Source: Planomonospora sp. ID67723
Lineage (GTDB): Bacteria > Actinomycetota > Actinomycetes > Streptosporangiales > Streptosporangiaceae
Direction of reading: 5' to 3'
Assembly (NCBI RefSeq): GCF_015711605.1
Contig: NZ_JABTEZ010000001.1
Coordinates: 2,012,001-2,076,000, forward strand
DNA: 64,000 nt
In this document: positions 1 to 7,154 of the stretch, in pieces
Layout of the letters: each line of letters opens with the position of its first letter
Numbering within the stretch: position 1 is the stretch's first letter
Position numbers and translations under genes: made by a program
Notes under the pieces: model-generated
Database searches by the model: none
What the model was told of the DNA's origin: nothing
Seen by the model: only the letters and a program-made list of their open reading frames with translations

Positions 1-83
1 TGGAGGCGGGGCCGCTGCCCGGCCGCGGCTGGCGGGTCCGCGCCACCCTCGACCTCGCCGCGTCCGGCGACGGCGCCGCATGA
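1..83 (+). CDS. Sensor histidine kinase, C-terminal end only (partial)
   Basis: The reading frame starting at base 3 is open from the window edge and ends in TGA at 81-83. The last residues read like the final strand of a HATPase_c domain (GWRVRATLDL). Its stop overlaps the ATG of the response regulator (ATGA), the normal layout of NarL-type two-component operons. The kinase assignment rests on this short tail plus the neighbour, so it is likely but not certain. The rest of the gene lies upstream of the window. Confidence 0.6.
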   Translation, partial: EAGPLPGRGWRVRATLDLAASGDGAA

Positions 84-742
84 CGATCCGCGTCCTGCTC
101 GCCGACGACGAACCGCTGCTGCGCATGGCCTTCACCATGGTCCTCGACGCCCAGCCGGACATGGAGGCGGTCGGCGAGGCCGGGGACGGCGCCGAGGCCG
201 TCCTGCTCGCCCGGCGGCTGCGTCCCGACGTCGTCCTGATGGACGTCCGCATGCCCGGCACCGACGGCATCGAGGCGACCGGCCGGCTCGTCCGGCACTG
301 CCCGCAGACCCGGGTCCTGATCCTCACCACCTTCGACCTCGACGAGTACGCCTTCGCCGGGCTGAGGGCCGGGGCGTCGGGCTTCCTGCTCAAGAACGTC
401 CTGCCGGAGGAACTGCTCGCGGCGATCCGCAGCGTCGCGCGCGGTGACGCGGTGGTCTCCCCGAGAATCACCCGTCGCCTGCTGGAGAACTTCGCCCATC
501 AGATCCCCGCCGGCGGCCTCCCGGAGGTCGACGAGCGGTTGCACCGGCTCACCCCCCGCGAGCGGGAGGTGCTCGTCGAGGTGGCCCGCGGCCTGTCCAA
601 CACCGAGATCGCCGCCGGGCTGCATCTCGCGGAGGCGACCGTGAAGACGCACCTGGGCAGGATCCTGACGAAGCTGGAGCTCCGCGACCGCGTGCAAGCC
701 GTGATCTTCGCCTACGAGAACCGGCTCGTCCGCCCCGCGTGA
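80..742 (+). CDS. NarL/LuxR-family two-component response regulator
   Basis: 220 residues, full length for the family. The N-terminal receiver domain (about 3-120) has the acidic pair D9-D10, the phospho-acceptor Asp at about D55 (VVLMDVRMPG) and a Lys near 105 (FLLKN). A linker leads to a LuxR-type helix-turn-helix (about 155-212) with LTPREREVLVEVARGLSNTEIA and VKTHLGRI. It would be phosphorylated by the kinase ending just upstream and bind DNA as a dimer; targets cannot be told from sequence. The start overlaps the kinase stop by four bases. It also serves as an intact reference for the broken regulator remnant at 57683-57916, which shares its N- and C-terminal ends. Confidence 0.93.
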   Translation: MTIRVLLADDEPLLRMAFTMVLDAQPDMEAVGEAGDGAEAVLLARRLRPDVVLMDVRMPGTDGIEATGRLVRHCPQTRVLILTTFDLDEYAFAGLRAGASGFLLKNVLPEELLAAIRSVARGDAVVSPRITRRLLENFAHQIPAGGLPEVDERLHRLTPREREVLVEVARGLSNTEIAAGLHLAEATVKTHLGRILTKLELRDRVQAVIFAYENRLVRPA

Positions 743-825
743 AGAGACCCGAACGCCTGCGGGACGGTTTCCGGGCGGACTCCGGACCTCGCTGCTCGCC
801 GATCTCCAGGCGCCCGGGAAACGCC

Positions 826-861
826 GACGACCCGTGGCCCCCACGGGGGGCACGGGTCGTC
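826..861. terminator. Bidirectional stem-loop between convergent genes
   Basis: An 11-bp perfect stem (GACGACCCGTG at 826-836, CACGGGTCGTC at 851-861) continues as a C5/G5 inner stem after one bulged G. It lies between the response regulator and the convergent DoxX gene. There is no clear T-run, as is common in high-GC actinomycetes. Confidence 0.7.
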
Positions 862-885
862 TGTCCGTGACGCGTGCGGCGGACG

Positions 886-1335
886 TCAGCGGCGCAGCAG
901 CCGGCCGGCCAGATCGCGCGTCTGCTCCCGGCGGTCCCAGGCCACCAGGGCGAACACCGCGGCGAAGGCGACCGGCAGCAGCGCCCAGGCCGGTGAGAGC
1001 ACCAGGACCTGGGTCAGTGCGGCCCCGGCCATCAGGCCGATGAGCCCGGTCGCGGCGGCCCCGGCCAGCCGCGGGACCAGCAGGCCGATCCCCCCGGCCA
1101 GCTCCACCACGCCGGTCAGGTAGCGGAACCACTGGCCCCAGCCGATCAGCTCGAAGGTGGCCACCGCGTCGGCCTGCCCGGCGAACTTCGGCAGCGCCGA
1201 GGCGACGATCAGAAACAGCCCGATGAGGATCTGCGCGCCCCACAGCACCCGGCGCAGGGTACGGCGGCGGCCGGAGATCTCAACGGCGGCGGTGGCGGCG
1301 GTGGTGCGGGTGGTGAGGGTCTGCGTGGCGGCCAT
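886..1335 (-). CDS. DoxX-family small membrane protein
   Basis: About 149 residues with four predicted membrane helices, beginning LWGAQILIGLFLIVASALPKF, the DoxX opening with its conserved K-F. Then come the ELIGWGQWFRYLTGVVELAGGIGLL segment and two further hydrophobic helices. DoxX proteins are small quinone- or redox-linked membrane proteins of ill-defined function. I chose the ATG at 1335 rather than an upstream one at 1452 because AAGGA precedes it and because an ECF42-like promoter (1382-1408) lies between the two. That promoter motif also precedes the DGPF gene at 3231, so this gene is probably under the same sigma factor. Confidence 0.85.
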   Translation of the reverse strand: MAATQTLTTRTTAATAAVEISGRRRTLRRVLWGAQILIGLFLIVASALPKFAGQADAVATFELIGWGQWFRYLTGVVELAGGIGLLVPRLAGAAATGLIGLMAGAALTQVLVLSPAWALLPVAFAAVFALVAWDRREQTRDLAGRLLRR

Positions 1336-1381
1336 GACGGTGTCCTTTTCGGGAGCCGGTTGTTTTCCTCTTCGCCCACGC

Positions 1382-1408
1382 GTCGTACGGCCGGCCGCCG
1401 GATCGACA
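1382..1408 (-). promoter_or_regulatory. Putative ECF42-type promoter upstream of doxX
   Basis: Read on the minus strand: TGTCGA (1408-1403), a 17-nt spacer, then CGAC (1385-1382), about 47 nt before the start codon. The same arrangement, with much of the spacer conserved, precedes the DGPF gene at 3231. From memory, TGTCGA with a CGTC/CGAC-like -10 is the motif reported for ECF42 sigma factors. A-rich tracts lie just upstream of the -35 element. Confidence 0.75.
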
Positions 1409-1480
1409 CCGCTCCCGGATTTTTCTCCGAGATTTTTCTCCGGCCTCCGCACAGGCCGTCCGCGACGATGGAATCGCAGG

Positions 1481-2743
1481 TCAGCCGGGAGTGCACGCGG
1501 CCGCGCGGCTGAGGAGCACGGCGCGTTCGGGGGCGTTGCGGGTCAGGGAGGCCGCGCGTTCGAACTCCGCGCGGGCCTCCTCCAGGCGGCCGAGCCTGGC
1601 CAGGAGGTCACCGCGCACGGACGGCAGGAGGTGGTAGCTCTTGAGCGAGGGTTGCGCGACGAGCGCGTCGACGAGCTCCAGCCCGCGCTCCGGGCCGTAC
1701 GCCATGCCGAGCGCGACCGCGCGGTTGAGCTCCACGACCGGTGACGGCGTCAGCCGTACGAGCACCTCGTAGAGGGCGGCGATGCGCGCCCAGTCGGTCT
1801 CCTCGGCGGTGGGGGCCTGCGCATGGCAGGCGGCGATCGCGGCCTGGAGCACGTACGGGCCCGGTGGCGCGCCGAGCTTCTCCGCGCGCAGCAGCGCCTC
1901 GAAGCCGCGCCGGATCAGCAGCCGGTCCCAGAGGGCGCGGTTCTGGTCGAGGAGCTGGACGGGCTCGCCGGACGGGCCGGTGCGCGCCCGGGAGCGCGAG
2001 GCCTGGATCTCCATCAGCGCGACGAGTCCGTGGACCTCGCCCTCCTGAGGGGCGAGCTCGGCCAGGATGCGGCCCAGGCGCAGTGCCTCCCGGCAGAGGT
2101 CCAGGCGCATCCACTCGGTGCCGGCGGTCGCCGCGTAGCCCTCGTTGAAGATGAGGTAGACGACCTCCAGGACGGAGGCCAGCCGCCCGGCGCGCTCGTC
2201 GCCCTCGGGCACCTCGAACGGCACGCCCGCCTCCGAGAGCGTGCGCTTGGCGCGGACGATCCGCTGGGCGACGGTCGGCTCGGGGACCAGGAACGCCCGC
2301 GCGATCTCCTCGGTCGACAGGCCGCCGAGCATCCGCAGCGTGAGCGCGGCACGGGACTGGGCGGACAGGATGGGATGGCAGGCGGTGAACACCAGCCGGA
2401 GGATGTCGTCCTCGATGGGCTCGGCGTCGAGGACGGCGTCGAACTCCGGCGCCGGGTCCTCGCTCTCCAGGCCGTGCCCGATCTCCTCCAGCTTGCGTTC
2501 CAGGCGCTCCTGCCGGCGGATCCGGTCGACGGCCCGGCGCTTGGCGACGGCCATGAGCCAGGCGCCCGGGTTGTCCGGCACGCCCGACTCCGGCCACTGC
2601 TCCAGCGCCGCGACCATGGCGTCCTGAGCCAGCTCCTCGGCGAGGCCGATGTCGTGCACCATCCGCGCGAGACCGGCGATGATCCGGGCCGACTCGATCC
2701 GCCAGACCGCGTCGATCGCCCGATGGGTGTCAGAGGCCGTCAC
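1481..2743 (-). CDS. ECF sigma factor of the ECF42 type (C-terminal extension, DUF6596-like)
   Basis: 420 residues, about twice a normal ECF sigma factor. Region 2 is at about 10-80 (LAEELAQDAMVAALEQW, KRRAVDRIRR), sigma-70 region 4 at about 125-180 (RMLGGLSTEEIARAFLVPEPTVAQRIVRAKRTL). A long helical, TPR-like extension follows (VYLIFNEGYAAT, LVALMEIQASR). That layout and the DGPF protein upstream on the same strand are the hallmarks of ECF42, whose extension is needed for activity. No anti-sigma gene is adjacent. The start is GTG with a weak Shine-Dalgarno. It is probably co-transcribed with the DGPF gene, 131 bp away, from the promoter at 3282-3308, which would make it autoregulated (inference). 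Confidence 0.92.
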   Translation of the reverse strand: MTASDTHRAIDAVWRIESARIIAGLARMVHDIGLAEELAQDAMVAALEQWPESGVPDNPGAWLMAVAKRRAVDRIRRQERLERKLEEIGHGLESEDPAPEFDAVLDAEPIEDDILRLVFTACHPILSAQSRAALTLRMLGGLSTEEIARAFLVPEPTVAQRIVRAKRTLSEAGVPFEVPEGDERAGRLASVLEVVYLIFNEGYAATAGTEWMRLDLCREALRLGRILAELAPQEGEVHGLVALMEIQASRSRARTGPSGEPVQLLDQNRALWDRLLIRRGFEALLRAEKLGAPPGPYVLQAAIAACHAQAPTAEETDWARIAALYEVLVRLTPSPVVELNRAVALGMAYGPERGLELVDALVAQPSLKSYHLLPSVRGDLLARLGRLEEARAEFERAASLTRNAPERAVLLSRAAACTPG

Positions 2744-2781
2744 GCGGACGATGAGAGCACCCGCGCGGCCCGCGGCGCAAG

Positions 2782-2817
2782 CCCACGGAGCTCGCGGAGC
2801 CCATGGAGCTCGCGGAG
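2782..2817. repeat. Tandem 18-bp direct repeat between DGPF and sigma genes
   Basis: Two adjacent copies (2782-2799 and 2800-2817) of CCCAYGGAGCTCGCGGAG differ at one base. They lie in the 131-bp gap inside the DGPF-sigma unit. No function is evident. Confidence 0.7.
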
Positions 2818-2874
2818 CTCGGGCGGACCCGCCACCCCTGCTCCGCGCTCATCCGGGGACCGGCTCGCCGGGGC

Positions 2875-3231
2875 TCACTGTCCGGGCGCCAGGTCCTCCG
2901 GGCCGAACACCTGGTGGATGACGCCCCTGCCGTCACCGACGATCTGCCAGAAGCGCTTGGACAGCTCGATCGCCTCCTCCTTGGTACGCGTCTCGATGAG
3001 CGCGAACCCGACGACGACCTCCTTGGCCTCGGTGTACGGGCCGTCGGTCACGGTCACCTTGCCGCCGGAGGACTCGATCCGGGTGGGCTGGGGGTCCAGC
3101 CCGCCGGTCGCCAGCAGCACCCCGGCCTTGCTCATCTCCTCGATGAACCTGCCCATCTCCGCCATCGTCCGCTCGTCCGGAGGGCTGCCCGCGGAGGAGC
3201 TGTCGTCCGTGGTCATCATGAGGAACCGCAT
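2875..3231 (-). CDS. DGPF/YCII-related domain protein, ECF42 partner
   Basis: 118 residues from the ATG at 3231. The sequence has the YCII/DGPF fold features: MRFLMMTT opening, KAGVLLATGGLDP, the name-giving TDGPYTEAKEVVVGFALIE and a C-terminal SKRFWQIVGDG. DGPF proteins are routinely encoded beside ECF42 sigma factors and are their main regulatory targets; their biochemical role is not settled. I rejected the upstream ATG at 3309 because it would lie on or before the promoter. The gene leads the DGPF-sigma unit. Confidence 0.92.
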   Translation of the reverse strand: MRFLMMTTDDSSSAGSPPDERTMAEMGRFIEEMSKAGVLLATGGLDPQPTRIESSGGKVTVTDGPYTEAKEVVVGFALIETRTKEEAIELSKRFWQIVGDGRGVIHQVFGPEDLAPGQ

Positions 3232-3281
3232 CGTGGTGATCCTTCCGTCTCCGGCCGGTCCATCCCGGCCTCTGCTGACGC

Positions 3282-3308
3282 GTCGAACGGCAGGCCGCCC
3301 GATCGACA
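3282..3308 (-). promoter_or_regulatory. Putative ECF42-type promoter upstream of DGPF-sigma unit
   Basis: Minus strand: TGTCGA (3308-3303), 17-nt spacer, CGAC (3285-3282), about 51 nt before the DGPF start. Spacing is identical to the element at 1382-1408, and most of the spacer plus the bases after the -10 (CGCGT) match too. Two copies beside one sigma factor argue for autoregulation. Confidence 0.78.
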
Positions 3309-3408
3309 CGTCCTACAAGATTTTCTGGACTTTCTCATCGGCCGTCCGCATCGCGGGGTGGGAGCCGGATGGCCTCTGGCGGTCGTACGGCTCCCGTCCG
3401 CGCGCTCG

Positions 3409-5142
3409 TCACCGCGCCCGGTGGACGCTGAAGTCGTCGAAGGACACGGTGAGGACGCCGGCGCCGCTCTCCGGCACCTGGGCGACCAGACCCGCCTGGC
3501 TGTTGCCCGCGTCGGGCAGGGCCTGGGAGTCGGTGGCATCGATCACCTGGGCCCCGTCGACCCACAGGGTGAGGCGGGCGCCGGCGTCGGTCCGGCGGCA
3601 CGCGGCCTGCAGGCGCACCGTCTGCCCCACACCCGGCGCGTCGGTCTGTACGGCGGGCGCCACGTCCAGGCGGTTGCCTCGCGCGGTCCTGGTGATCCGG
3701 GCCGTGCCGTCGAGCCCGAGGAGGAACCGGTATCCGTTGGGCACGTTCTCGTCCCACCAGCACAGGAGCCCGAGCGCACCCGTCCCGGTCGAGCCCTCCC
3801 GCACCTGGGCGGTCGCCCCGATCAGCACGTCGCGCTCGGCGGACGACAGGGCGACCGGAGTCTTGGCCGGGACCGGGGACAGCACGGGATTGGACGGGTA
3901 GGAGGAGTCGGCTCGGAGCGAGAAGACCCCGCGGTCGATCTCGTAGCCCCTGTAGGTGCGTTCCTCCGCCGGGGCGTCGGGGTTGAAGGTGTAACCGTCC
4001 CACCCGGTCCGCTCGTTGAAGTCGTCGCGGTACAGCGACGCGCCCGCCACCTCGGTGGCCGGGTCCCCGCTCCCGGGCCGCAGCGTGACGACCGCGACTG
4101 TGACGAGCAGCGCCAGCAGCACGGCGGCCGCCCCCCAGGTCCATCGCCGCGCCCGCGTCCCGCCCGGGAGGGCGGGGTCCGCCCGCAGGCGCCGAGTGCT
4201 CCCCGCTCCGGCGGCGGGCTCTCCGGGGAGGAGGGCGGTCTCTCCCGAGACGGCGGTGGTCTGCCCGTCGGGGGAGGAGGGCGGTACGGCGGGCCGGGTC
4301 CGCGTCTCCCACCGGGTGGGAGGGGGTCCTCCGCCGCCCGTCCCGTCGTCTCCGATCAGGCGCAGCAGCACCTCCCGTGCGGCCGGGCGCAGCTCAGGGT
4401 CCTTGGACAGGCATTCCCGGACGACCTGTCCCAGGTCGTCCGGGAGTGCCGGGAGCTCGGGGTCGGCGTGCAGGATCCGGTACATGACCGCGGGAACGGA
4501 GTCCTGCCCGAAAGGCGGCCGCCCGCTCGCCGCGTAGGCCATCGTCGCCGCCCAGCCGAACATGTCGGAGGCGAACCCGACGCGGGCGCCGGACACCTGC
4601 TCGGGTGACATGTACGCGACCGTCCCGATCACCTGGCCGGTCGTCGTGGTGGCGGTGTCCAGCAGCCGGGCGATCCCGAAGTCGATCACTCGTGGCCCGT
4701 CCGGGCCGAGCAGCACGTTCGGCGGCTTGAAGTCCCGGTGCACGACGCCGCCCTGGTGGATGGCGGCCAGCGCGGTGACGGTGCCTATCGCCAGACGCCG
4801 CAGGGCGCCTCCCCCGCGCGGACCTTCGGCGCTCACGGCGGCCCGCAGGGAGGGGCCCTCGACGTATTCGCTGACGATGTAGGGCCGCTCGCTGTCGAGG
4901 TCGGCGTCCAGCACCTCCGCCACGCAGAACGACGACACCTGCCGGATCAGCGCCGCCTCGCTCGCGAAACGCCGGCGTCCGACCGGGTCGGAGCTCGACG
5001 CGGCGTTCAGGGCCTTCACGGCCACCGGCGTCCCGGAGGGGCCCTCGGCGAGGTAGACCGTGCCCTGGCCGCCCGTGCCCAGGCGGCCCAGCAGCCGGTA
5101 GGGGCCCATCCGCTCCGGATCGCCGGCCTGGAGAGGATCCAT
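3409..5142 (-). CDS. Membrane Ser/Thr protein kinase (PknB-like) with extracellular sensor domain
   Basis: 577 residues from the ATG at 5142 (GGGAG upstream). The kinase domain spans about 14-264: glycine loop GTGGQGTVYLA, Lys43 (VAVKAL), catalytic HRD at 135-137 in VVHRDFKPPNVLL, DFG at 154-156, and SPE at 179-181. A Pro/Gly-rich juxtamembrane linker leads to one transmembrane helix (about 334-354), then a roughly 200-residue extracellular domain (YRDDFNERTGWDGYTF ... VSFDDFSVHRAR). That domain resembles a jelly-roll/concanavalin-like fold and may bind a carbohydrate ligand (inference). The activation loop has several Thr (TATTTTGQ) for autophosphorylation. It is transcribed divergently from the amine oxidase gene across a 15-nt palindrome. 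Confidence 0.9.
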   Translation of the reverse strand: MDPLQAGDPERMGPYRLLGRLGTGGQGTVYLAEGPSGTPVAVKALNAASSSDPVGRRRFASEAALIRQVSSFCVAEVLDADLDSERPYIVSEYVEGPSLRAAVSAEGPRGGGALRRLAIGTVTALAAIHQGGVVHRDFKPPNVLLGPDGPRVIDFGIARLLDTATTTTGQVIGTVAYMSPEQVSGARVGFASDMFGWAATMAYAASGRPPFGQDSVPAVMYRILHADPELPALPDDLGQVVRECLSKDPELRPAAREVLLRLIGDDGTGGGGPPPTRWETRTRPAVPPSSPDGQTTAVSGETALLPGEPAAGAGSTRRLRADPALPGGTRARRWTWGAAAVLLALLVTVAVVTLRPGSGDPATEVAGASLYRDDFNERTGWDGYTFNPDAPAEERTYRGYEIDRGVFSLRADSSYPSNPVLSPVPAKTPVALSSAERDVLIGATAQVREGSTGTGALGLLCWWDENVPNGYRFLLGLDGTARITRTARGNRLDVAPAVQTDAPGVGQTVRLQAACRRTDAGARLTLWVDGAQVIDATDSQALPDAGNSQAGLVAQVPESGAGVLTVSFDDFSVHRAR

Positions 5143-5245
5143 CACGCTCCCGTCCGTCCTGCGGAGCGGCAACCCGAACGCTCCGTCATGAAGCGTTCCA
5201 GGAAACGGTCCCGTCGGGAAGTGGATTCGCCCGGCCGGTAAGTGT

Positions 5246-5260
5246 GCGACACAGTGTCGC
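5246..5260. promoter_or_regulatory. 15-nt perfect palindrome in the kinase / amine oxidase divergent region
   Basis: GCGACAC-A-GTGTCGC is a perfect 7-1-7 inverted repeat, about 105 bp from each start codon in the 210-bp shared upstream region. Its placement fits an operator acting on one or both promoters. No regulator gene is adjacent, so the protein is unknown. Confidence 0.55.
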
Positions 5261-5352
5261 CAGATCGTGCCCAACGGTTACTTGCTGCGGATTGTCCGAG
5301 ATGGTGCCGGGTCCGCAAGCTGATCGGCAACACGATCAGAAAGGCACCCCCC

Positions 5353-7026
5353 ATGCCGCGAACGTCTTCGCTCCGCGCGCTCCAGCGCATCGCCGCCGAC
5401 CACCACGCCGCCCGCCGCCTCGGCCTCCCCGTCGACGAGCTGCGCGGCCTGCGCGCCGAGGCGGCGGCAGAGCCCGGCGGCATCGCCCGGCGCGAGCTGC
5501 TCCGGCGGGCCGCGCTGGCCGGTCTCGGCGCGACGGTCCTCGGTACGCAGGCCGCACAGGCCCGCAGCGCCCGCGCCGACACCGTCACGCCGCAGGCGAG
5601 GCCGCTCAAGCCCGCCCGCGTCGCGGTGATCGGAGCGGGCATCGCCGGTCTCACCGCGGCGCTCACCCTGCGGGACGCCGGGGCCGCACCCGTCGTCTAC
5701 GAGGCGAGCCCCTCCCGGGTCGGCGGCCGGATGTTCTCCCAGCGCACGCTCTGGGCCGGGGGACAGACCTCCGAGATCGGCGGGGAGCTGATCGACGTCG
5801 AGCACAAGAAGATGCTGGAGCTGTGCCGGCGGTTCGGTCTGCCCACCAGGAACTTCGCCGGGGCCGGGCCGAACGGGGCCGAGGAGATCCTGCACGTCAA
5901 CGGCGCCTACTACCCCCGCTCCCAGGCGGATGAGGACTTCAAGGACGTCTACCAGGCGCTGCACTCCGACCTGATGGCCGCAGGGGAGGTGATGTGGAAC
6001 CAGACCACCCCCGAGGGCACCGCGCTGGACGACATGTCCATCCGCGAGTGGATCGACTCACGCGTGCCCGGCGGCTACGCCTCCGACCTCGGCCGCTTCC
6101 TCGACGTCGCCTACAACGTGGAGTACGGCGCCGAGACCGTGAACCAGTCCTCCCTCGCGCTGGTGCTGCTGATGGGCTACCAGCCCAACCCCGGGCACTT
6201 CAACGTGTGGGGGCTGTCCGACGAGCGCTACCACATCGTCGGCGGCAACGACCAGCTTCCGCAGGCGATGGCCGCGTCCCTGCCGCCCGGCGCGCTCCAG
6301 CTGGGCTGGAGGCTGCTGGCCGTACGGGCCAACTCCGACGGCACGCAGACGCTCACCTTCGACGAGGGCGGCACCACCAGGACCGTCACCGCCGACCACA
6401 CGATCATCACCGTGCCGCTGCCGATCCTGCAGGGCCTCGACCTGTCGCGCGCCGGCTTCGACGCCCGGATGACGAACCTGCTGCGCGACGCCAGGATGGG
6501 CTACGTCACCAAGCTCAACATGCAGTTCTCCAGCCGCACCTGGCTGGGCACCGGCCCCTGGCCCGGTGTGTCGGCCGGTGACTGCTTCACCGACCTGCCG
6601 TTCCAGCAGTGCTGGGACACCACCAAGGACCAGGCGGGCACGACCGGGGTGCTCATCCAGTACGGCGGCGGCGACGCGGCGTTCGCGCTGAACCCGGCCA
6701 CCCCGTTCCCCACCCACGCCGACGCCTACGTCCGCGACCTGGTGCCCACGGTCCTGACCCAGATCGACAAGGTCTTCCCCGGGACCAAGGCCGAGTGGAA
6801 CGGCCGGGCCCAGCTGTCGGCCTGGCACAGGAACCCCTACGCGCTCGGCGCCTACTCCTACTGGCCCGTCGGCTACCTGCACCGGTACGCGGGCTACGAG
6901 GGCACGCGGCAGGGCAACGTCCACCTGGCCGGGGAGCACTGCTCCTACGACTTCCAGGGGTTCATGAACGGCGGCGCCACCGAGGGGGAGAGGGCGGCCA
7001 ACGAGGTCATCGCCGACCTCCGGTAG
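5353..7026 (+). CDS. Tat-exported flavin monoamine / L-amino acid oxidase
   Basis: 557 residues from the ATG at 5353 (AAAGG upstream). A twin-arginine signal (RRELLRRAALAGLGATVLG) sits at about 52-70 after a long n-region. The FAD-binding Rossmann motif follows (VAVIGAGIAGLTAALTLRDAG, then YEASPSRVGGRM), and the C-terminal FAD contact is HLAGEHCSYDFQGFMNGG. It should oxidise an amine or amino acid to an imine/aldehyde or keto acid with H2O2 release, outside the membrane. The substrate is not visible in the sequence. The convergent APC permease suggests amine or amino acid use as shared theme (inference). Family resemblance includes tryptophan 2-monooxygenase and L-amino acid oxidases. Confidence 0.9.
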   Translation: MPRTSSLRALQRIAADHHAARRLGLPVDELRGLRAEAAAEPGGIARRELLRRAALAGLGATVLGTQAAQARSARADTVTPQARPLKPARVAVIGAGIAGLTAALTLRDAGAAPVVYEASPSRVGGRMFSQRTLWAGGQTSEIGGELIDVEHKKMLELCRRFGLPTRNFAGAGPNGAEEILHVNGAYYPRSQADEDFKDVYQALHSDLMAAGEVMWNQTTPEGTALDDMSIREWIDSRVPGGYASDLGRFLDVAYNVEYGAETVNQSSLALVLLMGYQPNPGHFNVWGLSDERYHIVGGNDQLPQAMAASLPPGALQLGWRLLAVRANSDGTQTLTFDEGGTTRTVTADHTIITVPLPILQGLDLSRAGFDARMTNLLRDARMGYVTKLNMQFSSRTWLGTGPWPGVSAGDCFTDLPFQQCWDTTKDQAGTTGVLIQYGGGDAAFALNPATPFPTHADAYVRDLVPTVLTQIDKVFPGTKAEWNGRAQLSAWHRNPYALGAYSYWPVGYLHRYAGYEGTRQGNVHLAGEHCSYDFQGFMNGGATEGERAANEVIADLR

Positions 7027-7034
7027 CCGCCCGG

Positions 7035-7110
7035 CGGGAGCGGGCCGCCACGGGCCCGCTCCCGGTCCTCGCAAACGATCGCGCCCGGTCCTCCGCGAGG
7101 ACCGGGCGCG
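7035..7110. terminator. Two tandem stem-loops between convergent oxidase and permease genes
   Basis: The first stem has 12 perfect pairs (7035-7046 with 7053-7064); the second has 14 perfect pairs with a 3-nt loop (7080-7093 with 7097-7110). Neither has a T-run. The position between convergent stops fits a bidirectional terminator. Confidence 0.75.
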
Positions 7111-7154
7111 CGTCGCGCCGGGAGACCTCCGGGGAAGAGGAGGTCTCAGAAGTC

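Noticed and set aside
834-1043. Small plus-strand frame of 69 codons
   Set aside because: It overlaps the terminator and is antisense to doxX, with shadow composition.
1336-1452. N-terminal extension of the DoxX protein
   Set aside because: The extended start would include the promoter motif; AAGGA precedes the ATG at 1335.
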